In this document: in pieces, positions 19,401-27,255 of the stretch
Numbering within the stretch: the first letter of the stretch is position 1
Layout of the letters: every line of letters starts with the position of its first letter
DNA from: CAZJYI01 sp964550025
GTDB lineage: Bacteria; Verrucomicrobiota; Kiritimatiellia; UBA8416; CAYOBW01
Assembly: GCA_964550025.1 (NCBI GenBank)
Contig: CAZJYI010000022.1
Span: forward strand, 34,543-98,542
Length of the DNA: 64,000 bases
Reading direction: 5' to 3'
Made by a program: the position numbers and the translations under genes
The notes under the pieces: model-generated
The model's database searches: none
Told to the model about the DNA's origin: nothing
What the model saw: the letters and a program-made list of their open reading frames with translations, nothing else

Positions 19401-19671
19401 ACGGAAGCGACTTGCCGGCGAAAGTGTCCACGGAGGCTCTGCCGTAGCAACCGGCAGCCTGGATCTTCTTCCGAAGCGAGGCCACGTCATCCCTGGAGGT
19501 CGCCAGGCACTGAAAGACGAAACCAGGCCTGTCCCACTCCCCGGAAACGCTTTCCATCGCGTCCCGTCCTATGCACACCACGAACCCGCCCCGGACCTCG
19601 TGCAGCTCGGCCGATGCGACGGCAGCCACACACAACGCCGTGAAGAACAATCCAACTCCCGTCACTCTCAT
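16426..19671 (-). CDS. Secreted methyltransferase-like/PQQ-propeller fusion, paralogue 2
   Basis: 1081 residues. A signal peptide (to AAVASA) is followed by a methyltransferase-like module with strongly degenerate motif I (GGFVVCIGRDAMESVSG) but recognisable later strands (AAGCYGRASVDTFAGKSLPY; VDRVLAPGGVSV). Half A starts at IDDWTHYTYDASGVMVSRD and carries HQRC, RGSC and TCACHFQ (near 551). Half B starts WPVYRGDSSRSGYTS and ends SDGNVVCFGKEE. A basic stretch HKKGKRPKKGKKEP sits near residue 955, at the same place as basic linkers in paralogues 1, 3 and 4. Loss of the glycine-rich loop suggests the first module no longer binds SAM. Ribosome-binding site GAGGAG lies 9 nt before ATG. Confidence 0.85.
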   Translation of the reverse strand: MRVTGVGLFFTALCVAAVASAELHEVRGGFVVCIGRDAMESVSGEWDRPGFVFQCLATSRDDVASLRKKIQAAGCYGRASVDTFAGKSLPYIDGMVNLVIARRFDMGEVDRVLAPGGVSVIGGKKTRKPFPPSIDDWTHYTYDASGVMVSRDERVAPPRRMQWDGDPKWLRNHEFMSSMHAMVSSGGRIFYIMDEGRRSHIFLPPKWRLIARDGFNGTVLWKREMADWHVHVWTMKSGPGYLPRRIVAMDERVYATLGYNAPVTALDAASGKTVHTYEGTIGTEEILLADGVLYLLVDPAKKPTGFRESTTSWAQAKTTTNLKFGWSRKQPERLVVAVEADTGEIRWRHQTHIAPLTLACAGGRVYYYNGDDVVALDAGTGSQTWRTPTPITYTPATGYTHRMVYADETVIFCHSGIIHAFEAKNGRELWKEKLLKTGHNSPNDLYVMGGRVWSVGTGVQQTHGTPIKAFNLKTGDIVEDFAAENIEGYFMHQRCYPGRATKDWLITSGTGTEFYNVGGERKVDIHHHVRGSCIYGIMPANGLLYKPADTCACHFQSKITHMTALAAGESRVDRPVPEPERLFKGAAYGEVEAEAGPRVEDWPVYRGDSSRSGYTSTSLGTQLTEQWQAEIGGKLSAMVVGGGMAYVAAVDRHTLYALDAKKGSVAWTFTAGGRIDSPPTLYKGLALFGCADGFVYALRASDGELAWRYHAAPGRGKMMSRQQIESRWPVHGSVLVARNRLYALAGRNMLLDGGMRMLLLDPVTGEKKSETVLNEIDPETGKHIQHKMPGKAMPVANPDILSCDDKFIYMGAQKFEYDGKRIDVNAPKFKEMEQYGEGRHLFCPTGFLDDSWFHRSFMIYGRTGGEGHNEYARVTGITPIGRLIALDEDNAYGFRAANYANTMRPRTHHLIYSAPRDRTEQEKAAVAAQKRAAVSKPEPAAESSHKKGKRPKKGKKEPSYRPPKLKYHWQVENPGVLANAMVLADDTLFVAGPPDITDEGAAFQANFEDSDSGIMRSLKKQDEAWDGAQGGVLVAVDKQTGEKKAEYKLDHIPVFDGMAAAHGALFIPLSDGNVVCFGKEE

Positions 19672-19704
19672 CTGCTTCTTCTCCTCATTGACGCGGACCT
19701 CTCC

Positions 19705-19765
19705 GTAGCGGAACTCGCCAAGAGTTCCGACCTGGCCCTTCGGAAGCCTCCGCGGCTTCCGCTAC
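19705..19765. repeat. BIME-like pair of REP palindromes (61 bp), copy A
   Basis: GTAGC, hairpin GGAACTC-GCCAA-GAGTTCC, a 13-nt spacer, hairpin GGAAGCC-TCCGC-GGCTTCC, GCTAC. Each palindrome is preceded on its own strand by GTAG, the hallmark head of REP sequences. The outer GTAGC/GCTAC can also pair, giving a three-way junction. It lies between paralogue 2 and a sulfatase; the right-hand GTAG supplies the TAG stop of the sulfatase. Confidence 0.88.
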
Positions 19766-21276
19766 TTGCCCTTCTTGCGATTCGCAGGAACATACTTCTT
19801 CAGTCGCGCCGCGACCTCTACGTGCTCCGCCGCCCGGCGTCCCGGCGCGAGCAGGTTCGTGATCTCGCCAGGGTCGATACCATGGTCGTACAGCTCTTCC
19901 GAACCGTCGCTGTAACTGATGTAGTACCACTGATCCAGAACTACGCCGATCTGCGTGCCGCCCGTGCTGGTGATAACGGCCGGCGCCGTACGTTTCGCCT
20001 TCGGGTCGTTGAGCAACGGAACCAGGCTTACCCCGTCGAGCTTGTGCGGCGCTTCGAGATTCAGCAACTCAACGAGCGTTGGGTAGATATCGATCATGGA
20101 CACGGCTGCACCCGCCGTGCCGGTCCTTCCGCCGGGCATCCTGATGATCATGGGCATCCCCGACGCTCCTCGCCACACTTTGGACTTGCCGAGCCGGTCC
20201 TTCTCGCCCAGTTGGTACCCGTGGTCGCCCATCAGAATGACGATAGTGTTGTCCGCGTGACCACTCCTCGCCAAACCATCCAGCAGAATACCAACCGCTG
20301 CATCCGCATAGGAAGCACAGGCATAGTAGGCGTGGCGCATGGCCGCCCACTCCCTGGGCCAGGGCTTGATGTACTTAGCGAACCAATCTCTCCCTGCGCC
20401 CGCGGCCCTGGGCAGGTCCGCGATGTCGTCGGCAGGAATATGGGGCAAGACCAGGCGGTGCTTGTGCTCCTTGGTCTCATACAGATCGAAAAACGGTTGG
20501 GGGCAGATGAGAGGAATGTGCGGTCTGAAGATACCGCAGGCCAGTAGCCACGGCCCGCTGTCGGGCGCGGGACCGCCTGCCACCTTCGGGCGGGATGCAT
20601 CCTTGTTCAACCAGGCGGCGCCCCACTCCGCCACATTGAAGTCGAGCGTGTTGGTCGGCTCCACTTCGGGCTCGAGCGGCCCCCAGACCCACGTGGACTT
20701 GAGATGTCTCCTATCCTTCGGGTCGACATCCACACGGGTGTTGAGCACCCACTTGGGCAAGCCGTTGGGCTGATGAAACCGTTCTTTGAAATTCAGACCG
20801 AAGAACTTCCCGCCATCGATGCCGGGCTGGTACGTCCACGACTCCGGGTCGGACAGGGGCGATGGCTCCTCCTTCGTGCCGCGCCGGTTGTGGAAGATCT
20901 TCCCGGCTGCGATGGTGTTGTAGCCGTTCGCTTTCAGCAACTGCGGCAGGGTGGTCAGGAACTTCGCGGGTTCCGTCTCGCGGAAGTGCTGCGTGTTGTT
21001 GAAGACCCCGCTGTTCTCAGGGCGCTGGCCGGTCATCAGCGAGACGCGCGAGGGATTGCACGACGGACAGGCGCTGTATGCGTTGGCGAAGTTGACGCCT
21101 GACGCCGCGAGCTTGTCGATATTGGGCGTTATTGCCGGCCCGTCCAGGCACCCCACCTGCCTGTTGAGGTCGTCGACCATGATCAGCAGGATGTTGGGTT
21201 TCTGCGCACCATCTACCACGCGGACCGCAGACACCAGTGACGCCATGAGTGTGAGTACAACGAAACGATACATCAT
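19762..21276 (-). CDS. Sulfatase, secreted
   Basis: 504 residues with a signal peptide. The N-terminal metal motif is KPNILLIMVDDLNRQVG. The formylglycine site is ACPSCNPSRVSLMTG (Cys near 71), a full C-x-P-S-R. IVILMGDHGYQLGEKDRLGK supplies the C-terminal metal/sulfate residues, and VLDQWYYISYSDGSEELYDH is typical of the family. A basic tail, ANRKKGK, ends the protein. The ATG overlaps the TGA of the upstream GH29 gene (ATGA), with AAAGGA 7 nt before the start. It resembles the sulfatase half of the 8722-11385 fusion in its active-site blocks. All key residues are present, so activity is expected; substrate unknown. Confidence 0.92.
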   Translation of the reverse strand: MMYRFVVLTLMASLVSAVRVVDGAQKPNILLIMVDDLNRQVGCLDGPAITPNIDKLAASGVNFANAYSACPSCNPSRVSLMTGQRPENSGVFNNTQHFRETEPAKFLTTLPQLLKANGYNTIAAGKIFHNRRGTKEEPSPLSDPESWTYQPGIDGGKFFGLNFKERFHQPNGLPKWVLNTRVDVDPKDRRHLKSTWVWGPLEPEVEPTNTLDFNVAEWGAAWLNKDASRPKVAGGPAPDSGPWLLACGIFRPHIPLICPQPFFDLYETKEHKHRLVLPHIPADDIADLPRAAGAGRDWFAKYIKPWPREWAAMRHAYYACASYADAAVGILLDGLARSGHADNTIVILMGDHGYQLGEKDRLGKSKVWRGASGMPMIIRMPGGRTGTAGAAVSMIDIYPTLVELLNLEAPHKLDGVSLVPLLNDPKAKRTAPAVITSTGGTQIGVVLDQWYYISYSDGSEELYDHGIDPGEITNLLAPGRRAAEHVEVAARLKKYVPANRKKGK

Positions 21277-23831
21277 CGGTCGTCCTTTCTCATCTTCTCC
21301 GCCTCGACGATCTTCCGCATGTCCTCGTCAAACGCCTCGCCGTCGAACGGGACAACGACGATCTTGCTGCGGTGGTTGTCGTCTCCGCGGTCCTGTCCCT
21401 TACCGACATCGATCACGGAAAAGATGAAATGGGTCACGTGGCCACTGTCTTCGTCGACGTGTGCGGTCATGCGCTCTACGAAGGTCCAGTCGTTGACGGT
21501 GCCGTCCGGATAGCGGAAGACCTTGTCCACGCCCTTCCGGAAGGCGATGCCGCGGTACGTCCAGGCGGAGAGTCCGTCCTCAGAGGTGAAGTGGTGGGAG
21601 GTCTTCGAAGGCCAATGATTGTAGACGATGTGATACAGCCCGCCGCTGTACCAGATGGTGGGATCCTCGTTGCGAGTCTGCGGAAGCTCGGGATACGGGC
21701 GATAGATGCGGTCGTTCACAATCTTGTAGGGGCCTAGAATCCCGTCCTCGCTGATCATCGGTGCAGTGGAGCGCCCGATCAGCATGTAGCGGCCATCGGG
21801 GCGCAGTAAAATCTTCACGTTCGACATGTGGCCGAAGCTTGGCTGCGCCGGATTCGTATACCGGGCCAGCCCCTCATCAAAGCCATTCAGGTCCACCTTG
21901 ATCTTACCGAGAAGCTGCCATGGGCCACCCGGCGAATCCGCGGCGAAGACCTCGCCTTCCGTCGTCTCGCTGGTTACGGCCGCCCAGCGTCCATCGTGCA
22001 TGCGCAGGCCGATAACGTTGCAGCCTTCACCCTGTTGCCAGTGTGGCCACATTTCGCCCTTGTCTTCATAGGGGCCCATTACACTGTCGGCCACGGCATG
22101 GATGGCCTTGGAGTGCCGCTTCCAGCCGTCGGCGTGGGAGAACTTCTGATCCCAGCGGCACCCGAAGAAGTGGACTTTGCCGTCGTCGTCTTCTACGAGG
22201 CGGCCATCCCAGTAGCACCAGTCCTCGCTTTCCAGGCCGTTCTTCACGTCGCGCGGCAGTACGTTGCGTTCACCCCAGATCCCCTCGGATACCAACGGAC
22301 CCTGCGGCTGCATCGGCAGGAAGTAGTCAATGAGGCTCTTCTTGCCGTCGTCAAAACGGAAGGCGAAGACATAGGCGGCTTCTTCACGAGATGTCTTCCC
22401 TTTGACTTTGATCTGGAGCTCTTCATCGGTCTGTTTCCAGTCGATGCCACCCCGCCCGCCGACGAACCAGACCGACGCGATCGGGCGCGACTCGTGTGGA
22501 TGGCCTTTTGCCAGCGATTTGATTCTAAAAATGCCATCCTCGGGCCAGGCCAACGATGTCGCATAGAGCGTATCGCCTTTGCTCGTGAAGCGAATGTCCG
22601 CCGCGACGTTGTCCGCATTCTCCTTCTCAGAGTGGTGCCCGGCGCTGACCTTGGTCGGGCCCTCGCCGTGGGTTTTCCAGGGGCGCGTGCCGTAGATCGC
22701 CTCCCCGTTAACCTTCAGCCACGCGCCCATGTCCTTCAGAATGGCTTTCGCCTCATCCGGGATCGTGCCATCGGCCTTCGGGCCTATGTTCAGCAGGAGG
22801 CAGCCGTTCTTGCTCACGATGTCGATCAACTCGTCGAGCAGGTAGTCCGAGGTCTTGTACTCTTCGTTGTCGATGTAGCCCCACGAGATCTTTCCGATGG
22901 ACGTGTCCGTCTGCCAGGGACGCGGATGGATGTCCGTCATGCGGCCGCGTTCGATGTCCAGCACGATCAGGTCCTCGGGGAAACGGTGGTACTTCATGTT
23001 CTTGTCCTGAAAGACCACACCCTTCTGCCACTCGAGCCCCTTGTTGTAGTAGTAGGCAAGGACCTTCTTGTGCACCGACTCGAAGCCCGGCTTGTCCAGG
23101 CCGAAGTCGAACCACATCACGTCCGGCTCATACTGGTCGATGATGTCCGTGGTGCGGTCCCACCAGTGGTCGAGGAACTCCTGGTCGGGTAACGAGTCCT
23201 TTTCGACCGGCCTGCCGTAGAGGTCATAGAATCGCGGATCATTGGTATCCCAGCTCGGGTCCTTCCGGTAGTAGTAGACGCGGTTTAGCGCAAAGTGCGA
23301 AGAGGCCCCAAACTTCATGCCCTGGGTACGGCAGGCGTCAGCCAGCAGCCGCATGGTGTCCTTCTTAGGGCCCATGTCTGCCACGTTCCAGCGTGTGTGT
23401 TGCGACGCGTACATCGCGAAGCCATCATGGTGCTCGGCCACAGGAACGACGTAGCGCGCTCCCGCCTGCTTGAACAGCGCGGCCCATTCCCGGGCATCGA
23501 ACTTCTCGGCCTTGAACAGCGGAATGAAATCCTTGTAGCCGAACGTCGACGGCTCGCCGTATTTCTCGCGGTGGTAGCTGTACGCGTTCATGCCTCCCTT
23601 TTTGAAGCCCTTGGCGTAGATCCCTTTCGGGTACTTTTCCGACATGTATGCCGGCACCGCGTACGGCCCCCAGTGCAGAAAGATCCCGAACTTGGCATCG
23701 CGAAACCACTCGGGACACTTGTAATGGCTGCGAATCTGGTTCCAGTTGGGCTCGTAGCGGAACTCTTCTCCACATGCGCAGGACGCCACTAGCAACCCGG
23801 CGAGCATACTCAACAGGAATTGTTCTCTCAT
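21273..23831 (-). CDS. GH29 alpha-L-fucosidase fused to GH43-like propeller, secreted
   Basis: 852 residues with signal peptide. Residues about 25-490 are GH29: CPEWFRDAKFGIFLHWGPYA, VPVAEHHDGFAMY and, near 241, VMWFDFGLD containing the nucleophile Asp; SKNGCLLLNIGPKADGTIPD closes the barrel. A beta-sandwich follows. Residues about 510-850 form a second unit (FLPMQPQGPLVSEGIWGERN, NGLESEDWCYWDGRLVEDDD, HMSNVKILLRPDGRYMLIG, EDPTIWYSGGLYHIVYNHW) with the look of a GH43/GH117-type five-bladed propeller. A two-activity enzyme is plausible; a binding role for the second unit is the alternative. It ends in a 4-nt overlap with the sulfatase and starts 1 nt after paralogue 5. Confidence 0.85.
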   Translation of the reverse strand: MREQFLLSMLAGLLVASCACGEEFRYEPNWNQIRSHYKCPEWFRDAKFGIFLHWGPYAVPAYMSEKYPKGIYAKGFKKGGMNAYSYHREKYGEPSTFGYKDFIPLFKAEKFDAREWAALFKQAGARYVVPVAEHHDGFAMYASQHTRWNVADMGPKKDTMRLLADACRTQGMKFGASSHFALNRVYYYRKDPSWDTNDPRFYDLYGRPVEKDSLPDQEFLDHWWDRTTDIIDQYEPDVMWFDFGLDKPGFESVHKKVLAYYYNKGLEWQKGVVFQDKNMKYHRFPEDLIVLDIERGRMTDIHPRPWQTDTSIGKISWGYIDNEEYKTSDYLLDELIDIVSKNGCLLLNIGPKADGTIPDEAKAILKDMGAWLKVNGEAIYGTRPWKTHGEGPTKVSAGHHSEKENADNVAADIRFTSKGDTLYATSLAWPEDGIFRIKSLAKGHPHESRPIASVWFVGGRGGIDWKQTDEELQIKVKGKTSREEAAYVFAFRFDDGKKSLIDYFLPMQPQGPLVSEGIWGERNVLPRDVKNGLESEDWCYWDGRLVEDDDGKVHFFGCRWDQKFSHADGWKRHSKAIHAVADSVMGPYEDKGEMWPHWQQGEGCNVIGLRMHDGRWAAVTSETTEGEVFAADSPGGPWQLLGKIKVDLNGFDEGLARYTNPAQPSFGHMSNVKILLRPDGRYMLIGRSTAPMISEDGILGPYKIVNDRIYRPYPELPQTRNEDPTIWYSGGLYHIVYNHWPSKTSHHFTSEDGLSAWTYRGIAFRKGVDKVFRYPDGTVNDWTFVERMTAHVDEDSGHVTHFIFSVIDVGKGQDRGDDNHRSKIVVVPFDGEAFDEDMRKIVEAEKMRKDDR

Positions 23832-23832
23832 A

Positions 23833-26800
23833 CTACCTCCCCTTCTGTCTTTTGGCCTTTGGAGTCGCCGCCTGCGCGCGCTGGTCGGCGCCCCAGGATT
23901 CCTTCACGGCGTCCGGCCGGAAGGCATCGCTCCCCGGCAAGTGGTAAAGGGCCAGCGATGCGAACATGGGGTAGTTGCAGACACAGCCGTGTCCGAGCAT
24001 CGGCGCCGACATCACGCCACCGGCGGGAATCAAACTGGAAGTGCAGCCGGCGCGCATCGAGTTGAAGGGGATCGTGCGTCCCGAGTCGATGTCGTAAAGC
24101 TCCGTCGCGGCATCGCGGTAACTGACCAGATGATCGTTTCCAACGGGGCGTCCGCAGGTTCGCGCATTGGGGATTTCACACTGCTCGCGAAGCCTCTTCC
24201 CAGTCTTGATGTCCACCAGGTAGCCGAGTCCCCCGGCCGACAGGGTCATGATGAGATGGTCGTCCAGGATGTTGGGCGGAGAGAACTTGGCGAACTTGCC
24301 CATCTTCGGGTCCGCATAACGCCAGGACTCGGCACCGTCCCCAGCATGAAACGCGATCGCGTCGTTCACGTTGTAGGAGACAATCAGCAGCTTGTGCCTG
24401 GCATTGTAGCCAATCCGCGGCATGGGCGGTTTCATCCAGGGGCGTAGCGACGTCATTGTCGTCTTCACCCACGAGGGATAGTTGAAATCGGTGGACCAGA
24501 GTTCCTCTCCCGTAGTCGGGTTCAGCGCGAACAGGGTTGCGGTCTTCTGGAACTGGTCACGATCCATGATGAACTTGTCCGGCTCGCAGTCGATGCCGTA
24601 GAGCGCATCGCCGCCCAGCGCGTAGGTGATGGCCCTGCGGGAAGCGGTCCGCATCCACTTCGTTTCCCCGGCCCGCCGATCCAGCGCGACCAAATTCCTG
24701 CCGAGCATCGATATCAGCAGGTCGTCCCACAGACGAACCTCTGTCCACTCCGGAACCGACTGAACAGCTTTCTGCTCCCCCGTCTGCGTATACCTTTTCG
24801 TGAGTGGCCCAGTGCTCTTCACAGCTTCGGCATGGAACTCCTCCGGAATCGACAGCGCCCCCATGTCTTCCCCGGTCTGAGTGTTGTACATGCGGATGCT
24901 CTTGCCGGTGATGCAGTACACCCGGTCTCCCGCCACGACGTAATTGCGTTCCGTGGGGCGCCCGTACAGACGGCTGTCCATCAGGCGCCCGTTCAGGTAA
25001 GCCGTCGAAGGCATCTTCGTTCCCCAGAGATAGCTGCCGGTGTAGGCATCCACTGCATGCAGTCTGTCGATCGTGATGATGTAAAGCCGCCCGTCCTGCA
25101 CGAGAGGATAGGGATTGCGATCGTGCTGATACTGCGTCTCGGGCGTGAAGAAGCGGTCAATGTCACCCGAATACCAGAGAACGCCCAGTGGCCACTTGAC
25201 CAGCTTGTCACGGCTGACAAAGCTGTTGTCCGCACCGGCTGCCTCGTGAGTCCAGTCCGCCGCACCCTCGGGGGCGGAGCTGCGGGCGAGCGTCGAACCG
25301 GACAGGCGGTAGTCGGCCTTTCCAGCGATCAGCTTTCGCATCACCCCCTCGTCCACCGAGGCGGTCAACTCCATCTTACCCGTGAACGGTCGCATCGCAT
25401 CCAGCGCATGCGAGAGCGTCTTCTCCTTGTCGCCGAAGAGAACCGGATCGTTCACAACCACGAGGCTGGCCCAGTACGGTGTAGACGCCAGCCCTTCCTC
25501 AACAGGGATCACTTGAACACGGCGCCCGTGGATGCCCTTCCCATTCAGGTGGCCCCGGGCCTTCGCAACGGCAGCCGAATCCTTCTCCATAACGACGATC
25601 CGCCATTCAGGGTCTTTGGCCAACTCCAGAACCGCTGCGCCGTCGCCCCAGCCAAGAGCGTACGCATAGCCGTTCTTCGGCGAGTGCTCCACCTTGGGCT
25701 CAACACGAAACGCGACATCACGTTCAGGGCCCGCACCGAAACAGTGGACATGGCCAAGATCGGAGACGACCACCAGCTTGCCGTCAGAAACAAGCGCGTT
25801 GACCGGTGTCCCTTTGACTGCCGCCTCCCAGGCAACCGACGGAGCTCCGCCCTCCTTCGGAATGTCGATCGCCGCCACTTTGTTCTCCTCTCCGGCAATC
25901 AACTGGTTTCCGGCCTTGATAATGGCTTTGAGCGAGGTCTTCATCTCCCATTTCACGGGGAACTCAATGACGTCGTACGGGCCTTTGTTCTTCTTGGCGG
26001 GCTTCTCGTAGACTCGCCACTCGGGCCGCGTCAGGTCGCGCGCGACGAGCCTGTCGAAGGGCACGCCCATCGGTTTGTGCCGGACAAAGGTGTGTCCGCG
26101 GACCACCGCGTACTTCTCCGCATCGCCGTGGACCGTTGCGTACATCGTGTCGTCCGTGACAATCCAGTCTGAATAAGCGCTTTCAAGCCCTTCACTGCGT
26201 GGCGATGACACTGCCTTGTCGCTGCACAGGAACGGGCGATTCTCCATCACGAATGTTGCGGCTCCCGGAGCCCTTTGAGAGATGGACAGTGGCGACCGAA
26301 CCACCTTCGTACCTGCCGGCTTTGGCGGAAGAGCGTGTTTGCTCGCGGCAAACCAGTTCCCGCCCTGCACCCAGAAGCGGTCGTTGCCCGCCACGTACCA
26401 GGCGCCGCGGGGCACGGCAAATTTCACGTAGAAGCAGGTATAGGGATCCAGCTTCCCGGTCTTCAGGTCGAACCAGGCCGCCAGCGTGCGGCCCGAGGCG
26501 ACGGCAAGTTTGCCGTTGATCACCGCCGAATAACCCTGGGGCGGCAGGCTGATGTCGTAATTGGCCCCGTGATCGCACATGCCGTCTTTCACGAACGAGA
26601 GCGCATCACTGCGCCAGATAACTCCGCCCGTCCTGGCGTCGATAGCGTTCTGATAGACACCCTCCTCCGGCCATATGCCCGCCCCGAAGTAGATGGTGCC
26701 CTCTTGCAGCACGGGGGCGCCCCGCGCCGGCCAACGCGAAACCATGCGCCCGTTCACCAGCATCAGCATGTCGGGATTACTCTCCGGCACACCACGCCGC

Positions 26801-27252
26801 CTCCAGATCAACTCGCCTGTCTTGGCCCCGACGCAGCACAGGTAGCCGTCATCGGAAACGAAGTAGACCTTCCCCGCGTCATAGACCGGGGCGAAGCGGA
26901 CGGGGCCGCCTGTCACGTAGCGCCACTTCAGTGCTCCCGTCTCCAGGTCAAAAGCCATCACCTGGTCGATCACGCTCGACGGCACGAAGAGCAGTCCCTG
27001 ACCCGCTACGGGCGCGTAGCTGAAATCGGCGCACATGCGGTACTGGTGCTCGTAGGCGGGAGCGGGTCTGCCGAGTGAAAGCGACCACTGCTGCTTGATG
27101 CCTTTGGGCAACCCCTCACCGGTGGCCCCCGACCGCATGGCGTCATGCCGCCACTGCGGCCAGTCGGCACCCAACGAAACCTGGGCAGCCACCGAGACAG
27201 ACAGGAACACGACTTGTAAACGCGTACTCATGGAGAGCTGCCGTCCGTTCAT
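23833..27252 (-). CDS. Circularly permuted PQQ-propeller/methyltransferase-like protein, paralogue 5
   Basis: 1139 residues; ATG preceded by AAGGAG at 6 nt; signal peptide to about residue 28. Module order differs from the other four relatives. It opens with half B (DWPQWRHDAMRSGA; SRWPARGAPVLQEGTIYFGA), which ends near 506 (SDLGHVHCFG). The methyltransferase-like module follows (motif I ALGWGDGAAVLEL near 536; VVMEKDSAAVAKARGHL). Half A then starts at DWTHEAAGADNSFVSRD (near 666) and ends with the cysteine signature RTCGRP, RAGC and GHGCVCNYP (near 1091). The tail is basic (TPKAKRQKGR). Motif I is intact here, unlike paralogues 1-3. Function unknown. Confidence 0.85.
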   Translation of the reverse strand: MNGRQLSMSTRLQVVFLSVSVAAQVSLGADWPQWRHDAMRSGATGEGLPKGIKQQWSLSLGRPAPAYEHQYRMCADFSYAPVAGQGLLFVPSSVIDQVMAFDLETGALKWRYVTGGPVRFAPVYDAGKVYFVSDDGYLCCVGAKTGELIWRRRGVPESNPDMLMLVNGRMVSRWPARGAPVLQEGTIYFGAGIWPEEGVYQNAIDARTGGVIWRSDALSFVKDGMCDHGANYDISLPPQGYSAVINGKLAVASGRTLAAWFDLKTGKLDPYTCFYVKFAVPRGAWYVAGNDRFWVQGGNWFAASKHALPPKPAGTKVVRSPLSISQRAPGAATFVMENRPFLCSDKAVSSPRSEGLESAYSDWIVTDDTMYATVHGDAEKYAVVRGHTFVRHKPMGVPFDRLVARDLTRPEWRVYEKPAKKNKGPYDVIEFPVKWEMKTSLKAIIKAGNQLIAGEENKVAAIDIPKEGGAPSVAWEAAVKGTPVNALVSDGKLVVVSDLGHVHCFGAGPERDVAFRVEPKVEHSPKNGYAYALGWGDGAAVLELAKDPEWRIVVMEKDSAAVAKARGHLNGKGIHGRRVQVIPVEEGLASTPYWASLVVVNDPVLFGDKEKTLSHALDAMRPFTGKMELTASVDEGVMRKLIAGKADYRLSGSTLARSSAPEGAADWTHEAAGADNSFVSRDKLVKWPLGVLWYSGDIDRFFTPETQYQHDRNPYPLVQDGRLYIITIDRLHAVDAYTGSYLWGTKMPSTAYLNGRLMDSRLYGRPTERNYVVAGDRVYCITGKSIRMYNTQTGEDMGALSIPEEFHAEAVKSTGPLTKRYTQTGEQKAVQSVPEWTEVRLWDDLLISMLGRNLVALDRRAGETKWMRTASRRAITYALGGDALYGIDCEPDKFIMDRDQFQKTATLFALNPTTGEELWSTDFNYPSWVKTTMTSLRPWMKPPMPRIGYNARHKLLIVSYNVNDAIAFHAGDGAESWRYADPKMGKFAKFSPPNILDDHLIMTLSAGGLGYLVDIKTGKRLREQCEIPNARTCGRPVGNDHLVSYRDAATELYDIDSGRTIPFNSMRAGCTSSLIPAGGVMSAPMLGHGCVCNYPMFASLALYHLPGSDAFRPDAVKESWGADQRAQAATPKAKRQKGR

Positions 27253-27255
27253 GCC

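Noticed and set aside
17713..20547. Open frame of 944 codons on the plus strand
   Set aside because: It is antisense to propeller paralogue 2 and the adjoining sulfatase, both of which have clear motifs and signal peptides. The plus-strand product is Arg/His/Pro-rich without any recognisable domain.
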